From Dehalococcoidia bacterium (GTDB taxonomy: Bacteria > Chloroflexota > Dehalococcoidia > UBA2979): a stretch of 15,754 nucleotides of DNA. Position numbers and translations under genes: made by a program. Location of the stretch: positions 1 through 15,754 of the forward strand of contig JALOAM010000064.1 in assembly GCA_023228765.1 (NCBI GenBank), in the 5' to 3' direction. The notes below the pieces were generated by a model that did not search any database, had not been told where the DNA came from, and saw nothing but the letters and a program-made list of their open reading frames with translations. Below are positions 1-6,912 of this stretch, in pieces (within the stretch, counting starts at the first letter, position 1; each line of letters opens with the position of its first letter).

Positions 1-567
1 GATCCCCGCGAGGAACACCGCGAACGGGATCAAGAGGGCGCCCAGGCCCTGGTCGCGATACCACGCGATGGACATGAGGAGCCCACCCGCCGTCCACAGC
101 CCGACGAGCAGCCACGACTGCACGAAGATCAGGTGCAGCTGTGACGCCGAGTCGAACAACTGGCCCTCCTGCACCTCCCGCGGCCAGCCGGCGACGACAT
201 ACAGCCCCGCCTCCAGCACGAACGTGACGGTCACGAGGAGGCTGATGCCCGCGGCATAGATCGCGACGAACACCACCGCCTGCCGCATGAACTCACGGCG
301 CGTGTGCCCGTGCGTGATGTGCAGCTGGAGGTAGTCCGAACCCACGTAGACGCCGATGAAGAGCGCAAACCACCGTGCGGCCTGGCTCGCCTGGTCCCAG
401 ACGCTCACCTCGACATGGACCCAGTTCGAGGCCACCACGGTGGCGATCGCCACGAACGCGACGAAGCCGGCCCATACGAGCGCTGCGAAGGCGATCTGCT
501 CTTCGAGGAGGAACCGCGGGAGCCACGAGGGCGTCCGGCGCGGCTGTACGTTCGTCATCGTCGCCAT
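1..567 (-). CDS. ABC transporter membrane subunit (partial, C-terminus off the window)
   Basis: The frame is open from an ATG at 567 to the window edge, giving 189 residues with no stop. The protein is strongly hydrophobic, with likely membrane segments near residues 25-46, 62-80, 97-126, 143-169 and from 173 onward. A short polar N-terminus (about 20 residues) precedes the first segment. The start ATG shares one base with the stop of the upstream ABC ATPase (TGATG), so the two are almost certainly co-translated and form one exporter. I recognise no substrate-specific motif. In YtrA-regulated ABC operons the third gene is typically such a membrane subunit, and the assignment rests on that context plus hydrophobicity. 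The substrate is unknown. The C-terminal part and any further operon genes lie outside the window. Confidence 0.8.
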   Translation of the reverse strand, partial: MATMTNVQPRRTPSWLPRFLLEEQIAFAALVWAGFVAFVAIATVVASNWVHVEVSVWDQASQAARWFALFIGVYVGSDYLQLHITHGHTRREFMRQAVVFVAIYAAGISLLVTVTFVLEAGLYVVAGWPREVQEGQLFDSASQLHLIFVQSWLLVGLWTAGGLLMSIAWYRDQGLGALLIPFAVFLAGI

Positions 568-1493
568 CACTGTCCTGCTCCCGTCGCCCCACCCGAACCG
601 GCCGCTGTCATCGCCATCTCCGAGGACGTTGCGCCCGTGAGGTGGACGAAGAGGTCCTGGAGTGGCAGCGGGCCTACCTCCAACCCCGCGTCTGCAGCCT
701 GACGTCGGTGGTCACCATCGAACGTGCCGTACACGACCACCGACTTCGTCGGGCCGAGCCGGCGCTCGTTCAGCACCTGGAGTCGGGTCGCGAAGCGGTC
801 CACCGCCTCGGCCGGGCCGGTCACGGTCGCGCCACGGGTGCGCAGCGTCTCCGCCTCCGCCTGCATCAGCAGGCGGCCCCGGTCGATGATCACGACCTCC
901 TCCAGGAGGCTGCTCACCTCCTCGATGTGGTGCGTGGAGAGCATCACCGTGCGCGGGTGCTCCATGTAGTCGCGCAGCAGCTCGTCGTAGAACGCATACC
1001 GCGAGGGTGCGTCCATCCCCAGGTACGACTCGTCGAACGCCGTCACCGGCGCGCGACTCGCGAGGCCCAGCGTGACCGCTAGAGCGGCCCGCTGTCCCCG
1101 GGAGAGCTGGCCGACCTTCTTCTTCGGCGAGAGCTGGAACCGTTCCAGCAATCCGAGCGCGTAGTCGTGGTCCCACCGGGGACGCATTCGTTGCGCGAAG
1201 GAGAGCGCGGCCTCCACGTTCTCGCTGCCGTCCACGGTGTCACCGCCCTCGCGGATCAGGCACACCTGAGCCATCGCGTCGGGGTCCTCGAAGACGGGCC
1301 GGCCATCCAGCAGGACAGCTCCCGCCGTCGCCTTGCGGAACCCTGCGAGGACGGAGAGGAACGTGGTCTTGCCGGAGGCATTCCGCCCCAGCAGCCCATA
1401 GATCCCGGGATCGCGGAGCGAGAACGTGACGCCGTCCAGCGCGGTCACGTCGCCGTAGCGCAGGGTGAGGTCCTGCACGTCGATGGTGGCCAT
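567..1493 (-). CDS. ABC transporter ATP-binding protein (YtrB-like)
   Basis: This 308-residue nucleotide-binding subunit would energise the membrane protein encoded just downstream. A complete ABC ATPase core is visible: Walker A GRNASGKT at residues 36-43, signature LSRGQ at 130-134, Walker B ending in AFDES with the catalytic D-E pair at 154-155, and the switch histidine in STHH near 188. The last ~100 residues form an accessory tail with a low-complexity Ala/Gly/Thr end. The ATG at 1493 overlaps the GntR stop by one base (TGATG). An in-frame GTG one codon earlier at 1496 is possible, but the ATG reproduces the same overlap seen at the next junction. The order GntR-ATPase-permease matches YtrA-type operons, which in Bacillus subtilis respond to cell-wall-active antibiotics. 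Export or envelope-stress function here is inferred from that layout only. Confidence 0.92.
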   Translation of the reverse strand: MATIDVQDLTLRYGDVTALDGVTFSLRDPGIYGLLGRNASGKTTFLSVLAGFRKATAGAVLLDGRPVFEDPDAMAQVCLIREGGDTVDGSENVEAALSFAQRMRPRWDHDYALGLLERFQLSPKKKVGQLSRGQRAALAVTLGLASRAPVTAFDESYLGMDAPSRYAFYDELLRDYMEHPRTVMLSTHHIEEVSSLLEEVVIIDRGRLLMQAEAETLRTRGATVTGPAEAVDRFATRLQVLNERRLGPTKSVVVYGTFDGDHRRQAADAGLEVGPLPLQDLFVHLTGATSSEMAMTAAGSGGATGAGQ

Positions 1494-1858
1494 CACTCGA
1501 CCTCCTCTGCCAGTTGCTCGATGTGGCGGACGACCTCGGACAGTGGGATGCCGATCGCCTGCGCCTCGCGCACCATGGGCTCCAGCACGTCGCTGAAGAA
1601 CCGTCCGCGGTGCTCGCTGCGCAGGCGCTCGGCGGCCTCGGGGCTCACGAACATCCCGACCCCGCGGCGCTTGTAGAGGACGCCCTCGTCGACCAGCTCC
1701 TGGAATGCCTTCGCGGCGGTGGCGGGGTTGATGCGGTAGAAGGACGCGTACTGGTTGGTGGACATGACCTGCTCATCCGCCTGCAGCACACCACTCAGCA
1801 CGTCCGCCTTGATGCGGTCCGCGATCTGCCGATAGATGGGGCTGCGTTCATCGAACAT
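1493..1858 (-). CDS. GntR-family (YtrA subfamily) transcriptional regulator
   Basis: This is a 121-residue repressor-type regulator with an N-terminal winged helix (residues about 8-72) and only a short helical C-terminus (about 80-121). It lacks the large ligand domain of FadR or HutC types. The stretch STNQYASFYRINPATAAKAF followed by ELVDEGVLYKRRGVGMFV is very close to the conserved core of YtrA proteins. The start ATG has an AGAGGTG ribosome binding site about 6 bases upstream. It is the first gene of the regulator/ATPase/permease operon and overlaps the ATPase gene by one base. A 26-bp palindrome at 1876-1901, 17 bases before the start codon, is the likely autoregulatory operator. In the family such regulators repress their own ABC operon; the inducer here is unknown. 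Confidence 0.93.
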   Translation of the reverse strand: MFDERSPIYRQIADRIKADVLSGVLQADEQVMSTNQYASFYRINPATAAKAFQELVDEGVLYKRRGVGMFVSPEAAERLRSEHRGRFFSDVLEPMVREAQAIGIPLSEVVRHIEQLAEEVE

Positions 1859-1875
1859 GGGACACCTCTGCCCAT

Positions 1876-1901
1876 TGGTTCATTACTTGACTAAAGAACC
1901 A
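1876..1901. promoter_or_regulatory. Putative operator of the GntR/ABC operon
   Basis: An imperfect 26-bp palindrome has outer arms TGGTTC (1876-1881) and GAACCA (1896-1901). Inner TTA and TAA match as well, so 10 of 13 pairs are complementary. It lies 17 bp upstream of the GntR start, in a locally AT-rich stretch within a GC-rich genome. That position suits autorepression by a dimeric YtrA-type regulator. A promoter should overlap it, but no convincing -35/-10 pair could be chosen. Confidence 0.65.
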
Positions 1902-1930
1902 TAGCGGTCAGAGGAAGAGACTGTCCAGCC

Positions 1931-2064
1931 CTCCCTCACGAAAGAGGTGAGGGGAGGGGATCCGGAAGAGAGCCCTCACCCCCGGCCCCTCTCCCGGAAC
2001 CGGGAGAGGGGGGACAGAGGCGGAAGGCGGAAGGCGGAAGGCGGCGAGCGGAGGGCGGCGAGCG
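1931..2064. repeat. Interspersed-type hairpin repeat plus short tandem repeats
   Basis: This non-coding block contains three elements. The first is a 7-bp stem, CCCTCAC (1933-1939) with GTGAGGG (1947-1953). The second is a perfect 12-bp inverted repeat, CCCCTCTCCCGG (1986-1997) with CCGGGAGAGGGG (2000-2011). The third is three tandem copies of GGCGGAA (2019-2039) followed by two copies of GGCGGCGAGCG (2040-2050 and 2054-2064). It lies between the DinB-like gene end and the GntR operon promoter. Repeats of this style (CCCTCACCC plus CCTCTCCC hairpin) recur many times in some Chloroflexota genomes, which I recall but cannot check here. The main hairpin could also stop transcripts leaving the DinB-like gene, although it has no T-run. 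Confidence 0.75.
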
Positions 2065-2099
2065 CCGGTCTCCGGGCGAGGGGTGGCGGACGCTCAGTC

Positions 2100-2633
2100 C
2101 TACCGACGGCGGCGCTGGTCTGGTTCGCCGTTCGCGAAGTTGGGCTTGTAGTCGGGCTCGCGGCCCTCGATCTGAGCGCGGTGCATCCGGTCGTGCCGGT
2201 AGTACGAGCGCAGCCACTGGAGCACCGACAGCGTCCCGAAGCTCTGGTGCGACGCCGTCCGGTCGTAATCCGACGGCACGATGCCCTCGATCACCGCGAG
2301 GGTCCGCGCACGCTGGTCCAGCAGTTCCGCGACGTGCTGCGACACTGTGGCATCGTGCGCGTCCTCGAGGGGGTATGCGACGGGGTCGACGGCCGTGCCC
2401 GAGAGATCGGGCGACTCCTCGGCGAGGGCGCGCTCCACCCAGGCGCGATAGCGCGTCTCCATCTCCGCGAGGTGCGAGAGTTGCTCCTTCACGGACCAGC
2501 CCTCTTCGCCGGCCTGGTCGGGCGGCTGGTACTCCGCACGCTCCTCGTCGATGCCGTCGAGCAGTGCGAGGAGTGCCTGGCGCTCCTGTGTCATCTTCTC
2601 GATGAGGTCCTGAACGTCGGCATTCGTCGCCAT
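2100..2633 (-). CDS. DinB-like metal-dependent hydrolase/transferase
   Basis: This 177-residue protein is of the DinB/YfiT four-helix-bundle superfamily. The expected metal-binding histidine triad is visible: H54 in EQLSHLAEME, and H147 and H151 in YYRHDRMHRAQI. The N-terminal helix with VQDLIEKMTQERQALLALLDG and the WSVKEQLSHL motif are typical. Family members include thiol-dependent S-transferases (mycothiol or bacillithiol) and many uncharacterised proteins, and the co-substrate cannot be read from sequence. The C-terminus ends in a short basic RRRR tail. The start ATG has a strong AGGAGG site about 5 bases upstream. It begins 33 bp after the crotonase-fold gene on the same strand and is probably co-transcribed with it. 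Despite the family name it is not the DNA polymerase IV gene dinB. Confidence 0.87.
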   Translation of the reverse strand: MATNADVQDLIEKMTQERQALLALLDGIDEERAEYQPPDQAGEEGWSVKEQLSHLAEMETRYRAWVERALAEESPDLSGTAVDPVAYPLEDAHDATVSQHVAELLDQRARTLAVIEGIVPSDYDRTASHQSFGTLSVLQWLRSYYRHDRMHRAQIEGREPDYKPNFANGEPDQRRRR

Positions 2634-2666
2634 GGCATCCTCCTCGGCTGGCGTCCCGACGACACG

Positions 2667-3449
2667 TTACGGGAAGTGGGGCGTCCGCTTCTCCCGGAAT
2701 GAGGTCGAACCCTCGATCGCCTCGGGGCTGACGCGCAACGTCTGCTGCACCGCCGACTCGAGGTCGAGGTGCTCCTGCAGGAGCGACCGCGAGGCACGCT
2801 GCACGAGCCTCTTCGACCACATGAACGTCCCGCGGGGCCCGACGGCGAGCTGCCGGGCGAGGGCCAACGCCGCCTCGTCCGGATCCTCCACGAGCGTCCC
2901 GAGGCCGATGCGCTCCGCCTCCTCCGCGCCCACCTCGCGGGTGGTGTAGAAGAGCTCCAGCGCCCGCGAGTGCCCGACGAGCTTCGGGAGGTGGAAGCTC
3001 AGCCCACAGTCGGGCCCGACGCCCTGCTTCGCGAACGCCGTGAGGAACCGCGCGCCGGGCCCCAGGAAGCGGATGTCGAACGAGGCGGCGAACCCGAATC
3101 CGGCCCCAGCGCACACCCCGTTGATCGAGGCGATCGTCGGCTTGTCGATCAGCGGCATCGCCTCGCCGATCGCGTACACGAACTCACGGTTGCTCACCGC
3201 GGACTCCGGCTTGCTCCGCTCCGCGCGGCTGGGGTCCGTGACATCCGCACCCGCCGAGAACCCTCGACCGGTGTGGGTGCAGACCACCACGCGCACGTCC
3301 GGGTCGCGCTGGAACTGGCGACACACCTCCACCACCTCGCGATAGGTCGTGGAGCGCAGCGCGTTCAGGCGATCCTCCCGGTCGATGCGCAGCCGCGCGA
3401 TGCCCTCCTCCACCGAAACGACGATGTCCTCGAACCCCTCGTACCCCAC
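2667..3449 (-). CDS. Enoyl-CoA hydratase/isomerase (crotonase) family protein
   Basis: This is a 260-residue crotonase-fold enzyme acting on acyl-CoA thioesters, the normal length for the family. The two oxyanion-hole regions are clear: FSAGAD at residues 64-69 and INGVCAGAG at 109-117. Position 165 in ALELF matches the second catalytic glutamate of enoyl-CoA hydratases. The site of the first one is replaced by FAKQGVGPDCG (139-149), a form common in PaaG-like isomerases and other non-hydratase members, so plain hydratase activity is uncertain. I chose GTG at 3449 because AGGGAGGGG sits 6 bases upstream and the protein then begins at the conserved YEGFEDIVVSVEEG; an ATG further upstream at 3641 would add 64 unrelated residues. 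The DinB-like gene follows 33 bp downstream. The physiological substrate is not evident. Confidence 0.9.
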   Translation of the reverse strand: MGYEGFEDIVVSVEEGIARLRIDREDRLNALRSTTYREVVEVCRQFQRDPDVRVVVCTHTGRGFSAGADVTDPSRAERSKPESAVSNREFVYAIGEAMPLIDKPTIASINGVCAGAGFGFAASFDIRFLGPGARFLTAFAKQGVGPDCGLSFHLPKLVGHSRALELFYTTREVGAEEAERIGLGTLVEDPDEAALALARQLAVGPRGTFMWSKRLVQRASRSLLQEHLDLESAVQQTLRVSPEAIEGSTSFREKRTPHFP

Positions 3450-3455
3450 GGCGTG

Positions 3456-3464
3456 CCCCTCCCT
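3456..3464 (-). promoter_or_regulatory. Ribosome binding site fixing the GTG start of the crotonase gene
   Basis: The minus strand reads AGGGAGGGG, followed by six bases and then the GTG at 3449. No comparable site precedes the in-frame ATG at 3641, so this decides the start. Confidence 0.6.
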
Positions 3465-3639
3465 ACGTATGTGCGCGCGGATCGTACCGGGTGTCGTGGG
3501 GGCGGCCGCGGATTCGTCCGCACGCCCTCGGAGCCGCGGGTGGCGCTGTCTCCGCCATCGGGGCGTTGAGCACGACGTGAGTCCCGAGCGCGACACCCTG
3601 CGCGGAATGTGAGCGGGGGCCACCACCGGAGTTCCATGC

Positions 3640-4737
3640 ATGTCGACGGACTACGCCCGAACGCACACACCGATCAGCCCACCGGTCAGCCCGTGGGACG
3701 TGCTCGCCCGCGCGGAACCCACCCCGATCAGACAGCCACTCGTCGAAGCGGACGGAGGCGATGACGGGGTCGATGTCCTCCTGCGGCGCCTGGTCGAGCA
3801 CTCGCCGGACGCGCTGTTCTACTACGAGGTACTGCCCACCCCGCGCTTCCGGTACGTGAGTCCGGCGATCGAGGGCGTGACCGGACGCCCGCCTGAAGCA
3901 TTCCTGCGGGACGGCACCCTGGGCATCACGATCGTGCACGAGGAGGACCGCCACCACGTCGCGCGGGCGCTCCGCTCCGGCGTGGATGCCTCGATCCGGG
4001 TGCGGATCCTCCACACCAGCGGGGAGGTGCGCTCGGTCGAGTACCACAACATGCCCATGCGGAACGCGGCCGACGAGGTAGTGGCGGTGTGCGGGAGCAT
4101 CCACGACGTCACGGGGGGCCAGGACGCCTTTGCCTCCCTGCGGATGCGCGAGCGGTACCGCCAGGCCTTGCTGGACGCGATCCCGGACACACTGCTCCGC
4201 ATCGGGCGGGACGGCACCATGGTCGACCATGTCCCGGGCGAGGTGACGAGCACGCTGCGGATGCCGGTCGGCGATCGCATCCACCTCCGCGCGGTGCTGC
4301 CCGCCTCACTCGTCGACCCGATCCTCGAACTGACGCAGGCCGTCCTGCGGACGGGGGCACCTCAGCAGGCAGAGCTCCGCGTGGACGTCGCTGCCCGCAC
4401 CCTGACGTACGAGGCGCGCTGCGTCCCGTTCACGAAGGACGAGGCGTTGATGTTGCTGCGCCACGCCACGACGAGGCGGCCCCAGCGCGAGGAGGCCCGC
4501 GACGACTTCATGCTCCAACTGAAGTCGCGGAACGGGAACGCCTATGGGCTCACCTCGCGCGAGCTCGCCGTCCTCGACCTGGTCGCGGAGGGGCACGCCG
4601 ACAAGCAGATCGCGGAGGCGCTGGGCATCAGCACGTACACGGTGAACAAGCACGTGGGGAACATCCTCGGCAAGATGCACGCCGCCTCCCGCACCGAGGC
4701 GGGCGTGCGCGCGATCCGCGAGGACTTGATTGCCTAG
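3640..4737 (+). CDS. PAS-PAS-LuxR family transcriptional regulator
   Basis: This 365-residue protein is probably a cytoplasmic one-component regulator. After a ~45-residue disordered N-terminus, residues 50-157 form a PAS fold (LVEHSPDALFYYE, RYVSPAIEGVTGRPPEAF and the terminal GSIHDVT are typical). Residues about 170-272 look like a second, more diverged PAS domain (LLDAIPDTLLRIGRDG). A LuxR/GerE helix-turn-helix follows at 303-361 (LTSRELAVLDLVAEGHADKQIAEALGIS, TVNKHVGNILGKM). There is no phospho-receiver domain and no membrane segment, so a small ligand, redox state or cofactor rather than phosphorylation is the likely input. The start has a weak CGGAG 8 bases upstream. It is divergent from the crotonase gene and overlaps the next gene by 8 bases, so it may control either or both. 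The ligand is unknown. Confidence 0.9.
   Translation: MSTDYARTHTPISPPVSPWDVLARAEPTPIRQPLVEADGGDDGVDVLLRRLVEHSPDALFYYEVLPTPRFRYVSPAIEGVTGRPPEAFLRDGTLGITIVHEEDRHHVARALRSGVDASIRVRILHTSGEVRSVEYHNMPMRNAADEVVAVCGSIHDVTGGQDAFASLRMRERYRQALLDAIPDTLLRIGRDGTMVDHVPGEVTSTLRMPVGDRIHLRAVLPASLVDPILELTQAVLRTGAPQQAELRVDVAARTLTYEARCVPFTKDEALMLLRHATTRRPQREEARDDFMLQLKSRNGNAYGLTSRELAVLDLVAEGHADKQIAEALGISTYTVNKHVGNILGKMHAASRTEAGVRAIREDLIA
4720..4723 (+). promoter_or_regulatory. Ribosome binding site supporting a TTG start
   Basis: GAGG lies within the end of the LuxR-type gene, six bases before the TTG at 4730. It supports initiation there and translational coupling between the two genes. Confidence 0.45.
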
Positions 4738-5782
4738 TACCCCTCGGGACCGGCGCAACGGCACCCCCGAGCGTCCCGCTCCGGCTCCGAGCCAGACGGG
4801 GCGCTGGGTGCTGTCGCTGGTGCTGGTCGCCCTCGGCGGGATCGCCCTGCTCCTGGCGAACGCGCTCGTGTGGATGGACCGCACCGTGCTGGACAGCGAG
4901 GAGTTCGCCGCCGTGGTCCGCCGCGCCCTCCACGATCCCGAGGTCGAACAGCGGATCGCGACGGTCGTCTCCGACCGGGCAGTCGAGGCGAGCGCGCTCG
5001 ACGCGCGGATCGCCGACGAGCTCCCGACCGAGCTCAGCTTCGCGGCGCCCATCGTCAGCGAGCAGGTCCGCGCCGCCCTCGAGCGGGTGACGCTGCGGAT
5101 CCTGGCGTCGGACCTCCTCAGCAGCGAGGATGGCACGCTCATCGCCGCGCTTCACGAGCGCGTGATCGCGCTGCTGGAGGACGACGGGCTCATCCGCGCC
5201 CAGGACAACCAGTTGGTGCTCGACCTGGGCGGCATCACCGACCGCGTCTTCGACCGCATGGGCGTCGAGCCGTCCGAACGCGTCCAGACCGCCCTCGATG
5301 AGCGGACGGAGGTCGTGATCCTCGAGGATGCGACCCGCCTGAACCGCGCCTCGTTCTTCGTCCGCCACAGCGAGGGCCTCACGATCGGGCTGCTGATTGC
5401 CGCGCTCGTGGGCCTCGGCGCGGGGTGGGCGCTCGCCCCGAACCGAAGGCTCGGGTTCCTCGCGTGCGGCGTCGCGCTGATCCTCGTCGGGTTCGTGACG
5501 CTCCTGGGCGTGCTCGCGTCCGAGATGCTGGTCGAGTCCAACACACCCGGCCGCGTCCTCCTTCACCATCTCGTCGATGGGTTCGAGCAGAGCCTGAGGC
5601 GCCAGTCCGCCCTCCTCGTCGTGGTCGGAGCGGTCGCGGCGGCCTCCACGGACCTCCGAGTGCGCGGCTACGCCGCCTCGGCGCGCGACCGCTCCTCCGA
5701 GGCGGTCCAGCGCGTGGGTGTGGTGCCCTCGCTGCTCGCGGGGAGCGCCGTGCTCCTCGTGGCGTTGTTCACGCTGTCCTGA
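4730..5782 (+). CDS. Conserved integral membrane protein, function unknown
   Basis: This 350-residue protein has one membrane segment at residues 25-48. A ~170-residue charged, helical domain follows, probably extracytoplasmic (starting WMDRTVLDSEEFAAVVRRALHDPEV). Hydrophobic segments come at about 227-246, 252-277, 303-318 and 331-349. The pattern of an N-terminal helix followed by a VLDSEEFAAVV-like stretch and then C-terminal helices resembles a family of uncharacterised actinobacterial integral membrane proteins, which I recognise by resemblance only. The start is TTG at 4730, overlapping the LuxR-type gene by 8 bases, with GAGG six bases upstream; the next ATG at residue 49 would delete the first membrane helix. 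Coupling to the PAS-LuxR gene suggests joint regulation. It ends 8 bp from the convergent FGE gene. No function is assigned. Confidence 0.82.
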   Translation: MPSTPRDRRNGTPERPAPAPSQTGRWVLSLVLVALGGIALLLANALVWMDRTVLDSEEFAAVVRRALHDPEVEQRIATVVSDRAVEASALDARIADELPTELSFAAPIVSEQVRAALERVTLRILASDLLSSEDGTLIAALHERVIALLEDDGLIRAQDNQLVLDLGGITDRVFDRMGVEPSERVQTALDERTEVVILEDATRLNRASFFVRHSEGLTIGLLIAALVGLGAGWALAPNRRLGFLACGVALILVGFVTLLGVLASEMLVESNTPGRVLLHHLVDGFEQSLRRQSALLVVVGAVAAASTDLRVRGYAASARDRSSEAVQRVGVVPSLLAGSAVLLVALFTLS

Positions 5783-5790
5783 GTGCGGGC

Positions 5791-6756
5791 CTAGACCCGG
5801 ACGATGCAGCGGAAGCCGACGTGGGACGTGGAGCTGTTCACGTCCTGTCCTTGTCGGGCGGCGGGCCGGTACCTCAGGCAGTAGTTCGGCGCGCAGAGGT
5901 GCGACCCACCCTTGATCACGTGCCTCGTGATCTCCGTACTCACCCCGGGGATCGGCAGGAGGTCCGCCGAGGGCGCGTCCACCCTCGGGTTGTGGGGGAC
6001 GCAGCAGGCGTGCTCGACCTCCGAGGTATGCCCGTCCGCGGAGTGGTTGCGCGTGAAGAAGTCTGACGTCCACTCCCAGACGTTGCCGGCCATGTCGAAC
6101 AGGCCGTACCCGTTCGCACGGAAAGAGCCGACGGGCGAGGTGCCCTCGAAGCCATCGGTACGCAGGTTCTGCCAGGGGAACTCGCCCTGCCAGGTGTTCG
6201 CCATCATCCGCGCGCGCGGCGCGAACTCGTCGCCCCAGATGAACGTCGCCTGGTCGAGGCCGCCCCGCGCCGCGAACTCCCACTCCGCCTCGGTCGGCAG
6301 CGCCTTCCCCGCCCACGTGGCGTACGCCTCGGCATCCTCGTACACCACGTGCGTGACCGGGTGCCGCTCCCGCCCTGCCGAGGTACTCCCGGGGCCATCT
6401 GGCCGGTGCCAGCAGGCGCCGGGGACGTAGCGCCACCAGCGCCGGAAGTCGCCCAGGTCCACCGGCCCCGCGGTTGGGTGGAACACCAGCGACCCGGCCA
6501 CGAGGTCCTCGGACGCGGCGTCCGGGTACATCGCCCGGTCGGGAGTGCGTTCCGCGAGCGTCACGTAGCCCGTGTCCCGCACGAAGCGCCGGAACTCCGC
6601 CACGGTGACGGGATGCTCGTCCATCCAGAACCCGTCGAGGGTGACCGTGTGGACGGGGCGCTCTTCCGGGTAGAAGTCCTCGCTCCCCATCCGGAACTCG
6701 CCGCCCTCGATCCAGACCATGTTCTTCAGGCGTGGCTGGCGAAGCGAAGTGCTCAT
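5791..6756 (-). CDS. Formylglycine-generating enzyme (SUMF1/FGE family)
   Basis: This 321-residue FGE-type oxidase covers the whole domain, from MVWIEGGEFRMGSEDFYPEE (residues 13-32) to GFRC (314-317). True FGEs convert a cysteine in sulfatases, within CxPxR, to C-alpha-formylglycine using copper and oxygen. The two copper-binding cysteines are present as C288 and C293 in GGSHLCAPNYCLRYR, with the same five-residue spacing as human C336/C341. WEFAARGG, FDMAGNVWEWTSDFF and SSTSHVGFRC are also typical. This favours a real FGE over the many SUMF1-fold proteins lacking these cysteines. The start ATG at 6756 has no clear ribosome site, and M13 is an alternative that begins exactly at the conserved domain. 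It is transcribed alone, tail-to-tail with the membrane protein gene. No sulfatase is in the window, so the substrate is elsewhere or unknown. Confidence 0.92.
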   Translation of the reverse strand: MSTSLRQPRLKNMVWIEGGEFRMGSEDFYPEERPVHTVTLDGFWMDEHPVTVAEFRRFVRDTGYVTLAERTPDRAMYPDAASEDLVAGSLVFHPTAGPVDLGDFRRWWRYVPGACWHRPDGPGSTSAGRERHPVTHVVYEDAEAYATWAGKALPTEAEWEFAARGGLDQATFIWGDEFAPRARMMANTWQGEFPWQNLRTDGFEGTSPVGSFRANGYGLFDMAGNVWEWTSDFFTRNHSADGHTSEVEHACCVPHNPRVDAPSADLLPIPGVSTEITRHVIKGGSHLCAPNYCLRYRPAARQGQDVNSSTSHVGFRCIVRV

Positions 6757-6854
6757 GCGCGGAGTGTCCGCACGGCACGGGAGCGCTCCAACCCTAGTTT
6801 CCGGCAGCGCGGGGCGACGCCGGCCCGGACGGGGAGATGGCGAATGTTCGGCTG

Positions 6855-6883
6855 TTGGCCCTTGATGCGCGCGGGCTCTACTG
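6855..6883 (+). promoter_or_regulatory. Candidate promoter for the DUF1269 gene
   Basis: TTGGCC (6855-6860) and CTACTG (6878-6883) are separated by 17 bp and lie 30 bp before the start codon. The match to the housekeeping consensus is weak. The 156-bp gap between the divergent FGE and DUF1269 genes must hold promoters in both directions, and this is the best plus-strand candidate seen. Confidence 0.25.
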
Positions 6884-6912
6884 CCCTGACGGGGTCACGT
6901 GAGGAGCAAACG

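Noticed and set aside
2019..2064. CRISPR-like array from the repeated GGCGGAA and GGCGGCGAGCG units
   Set aside because: Units are 7 and 11 bp, tandem or nearly so, without spacers of uniform length and without cas genes.
3450..3641. N-terminal extension of the crotonase gene to an ATG at 3641
   Set aside because: The extra 64 residues are Arg/Pro-rich, have no family counterpart and would run into the divergent regulator start; a good ribosome site supports GTG at 3449.
4628..6778. 716-codon open frame on the minus strand
   Set aside because: It lies opposite the LuxR/membrane genes and out of frame with the FGE gene; the protein is Arg/Gly/Glu-rich without domains, a typical high-GC shadow frame.
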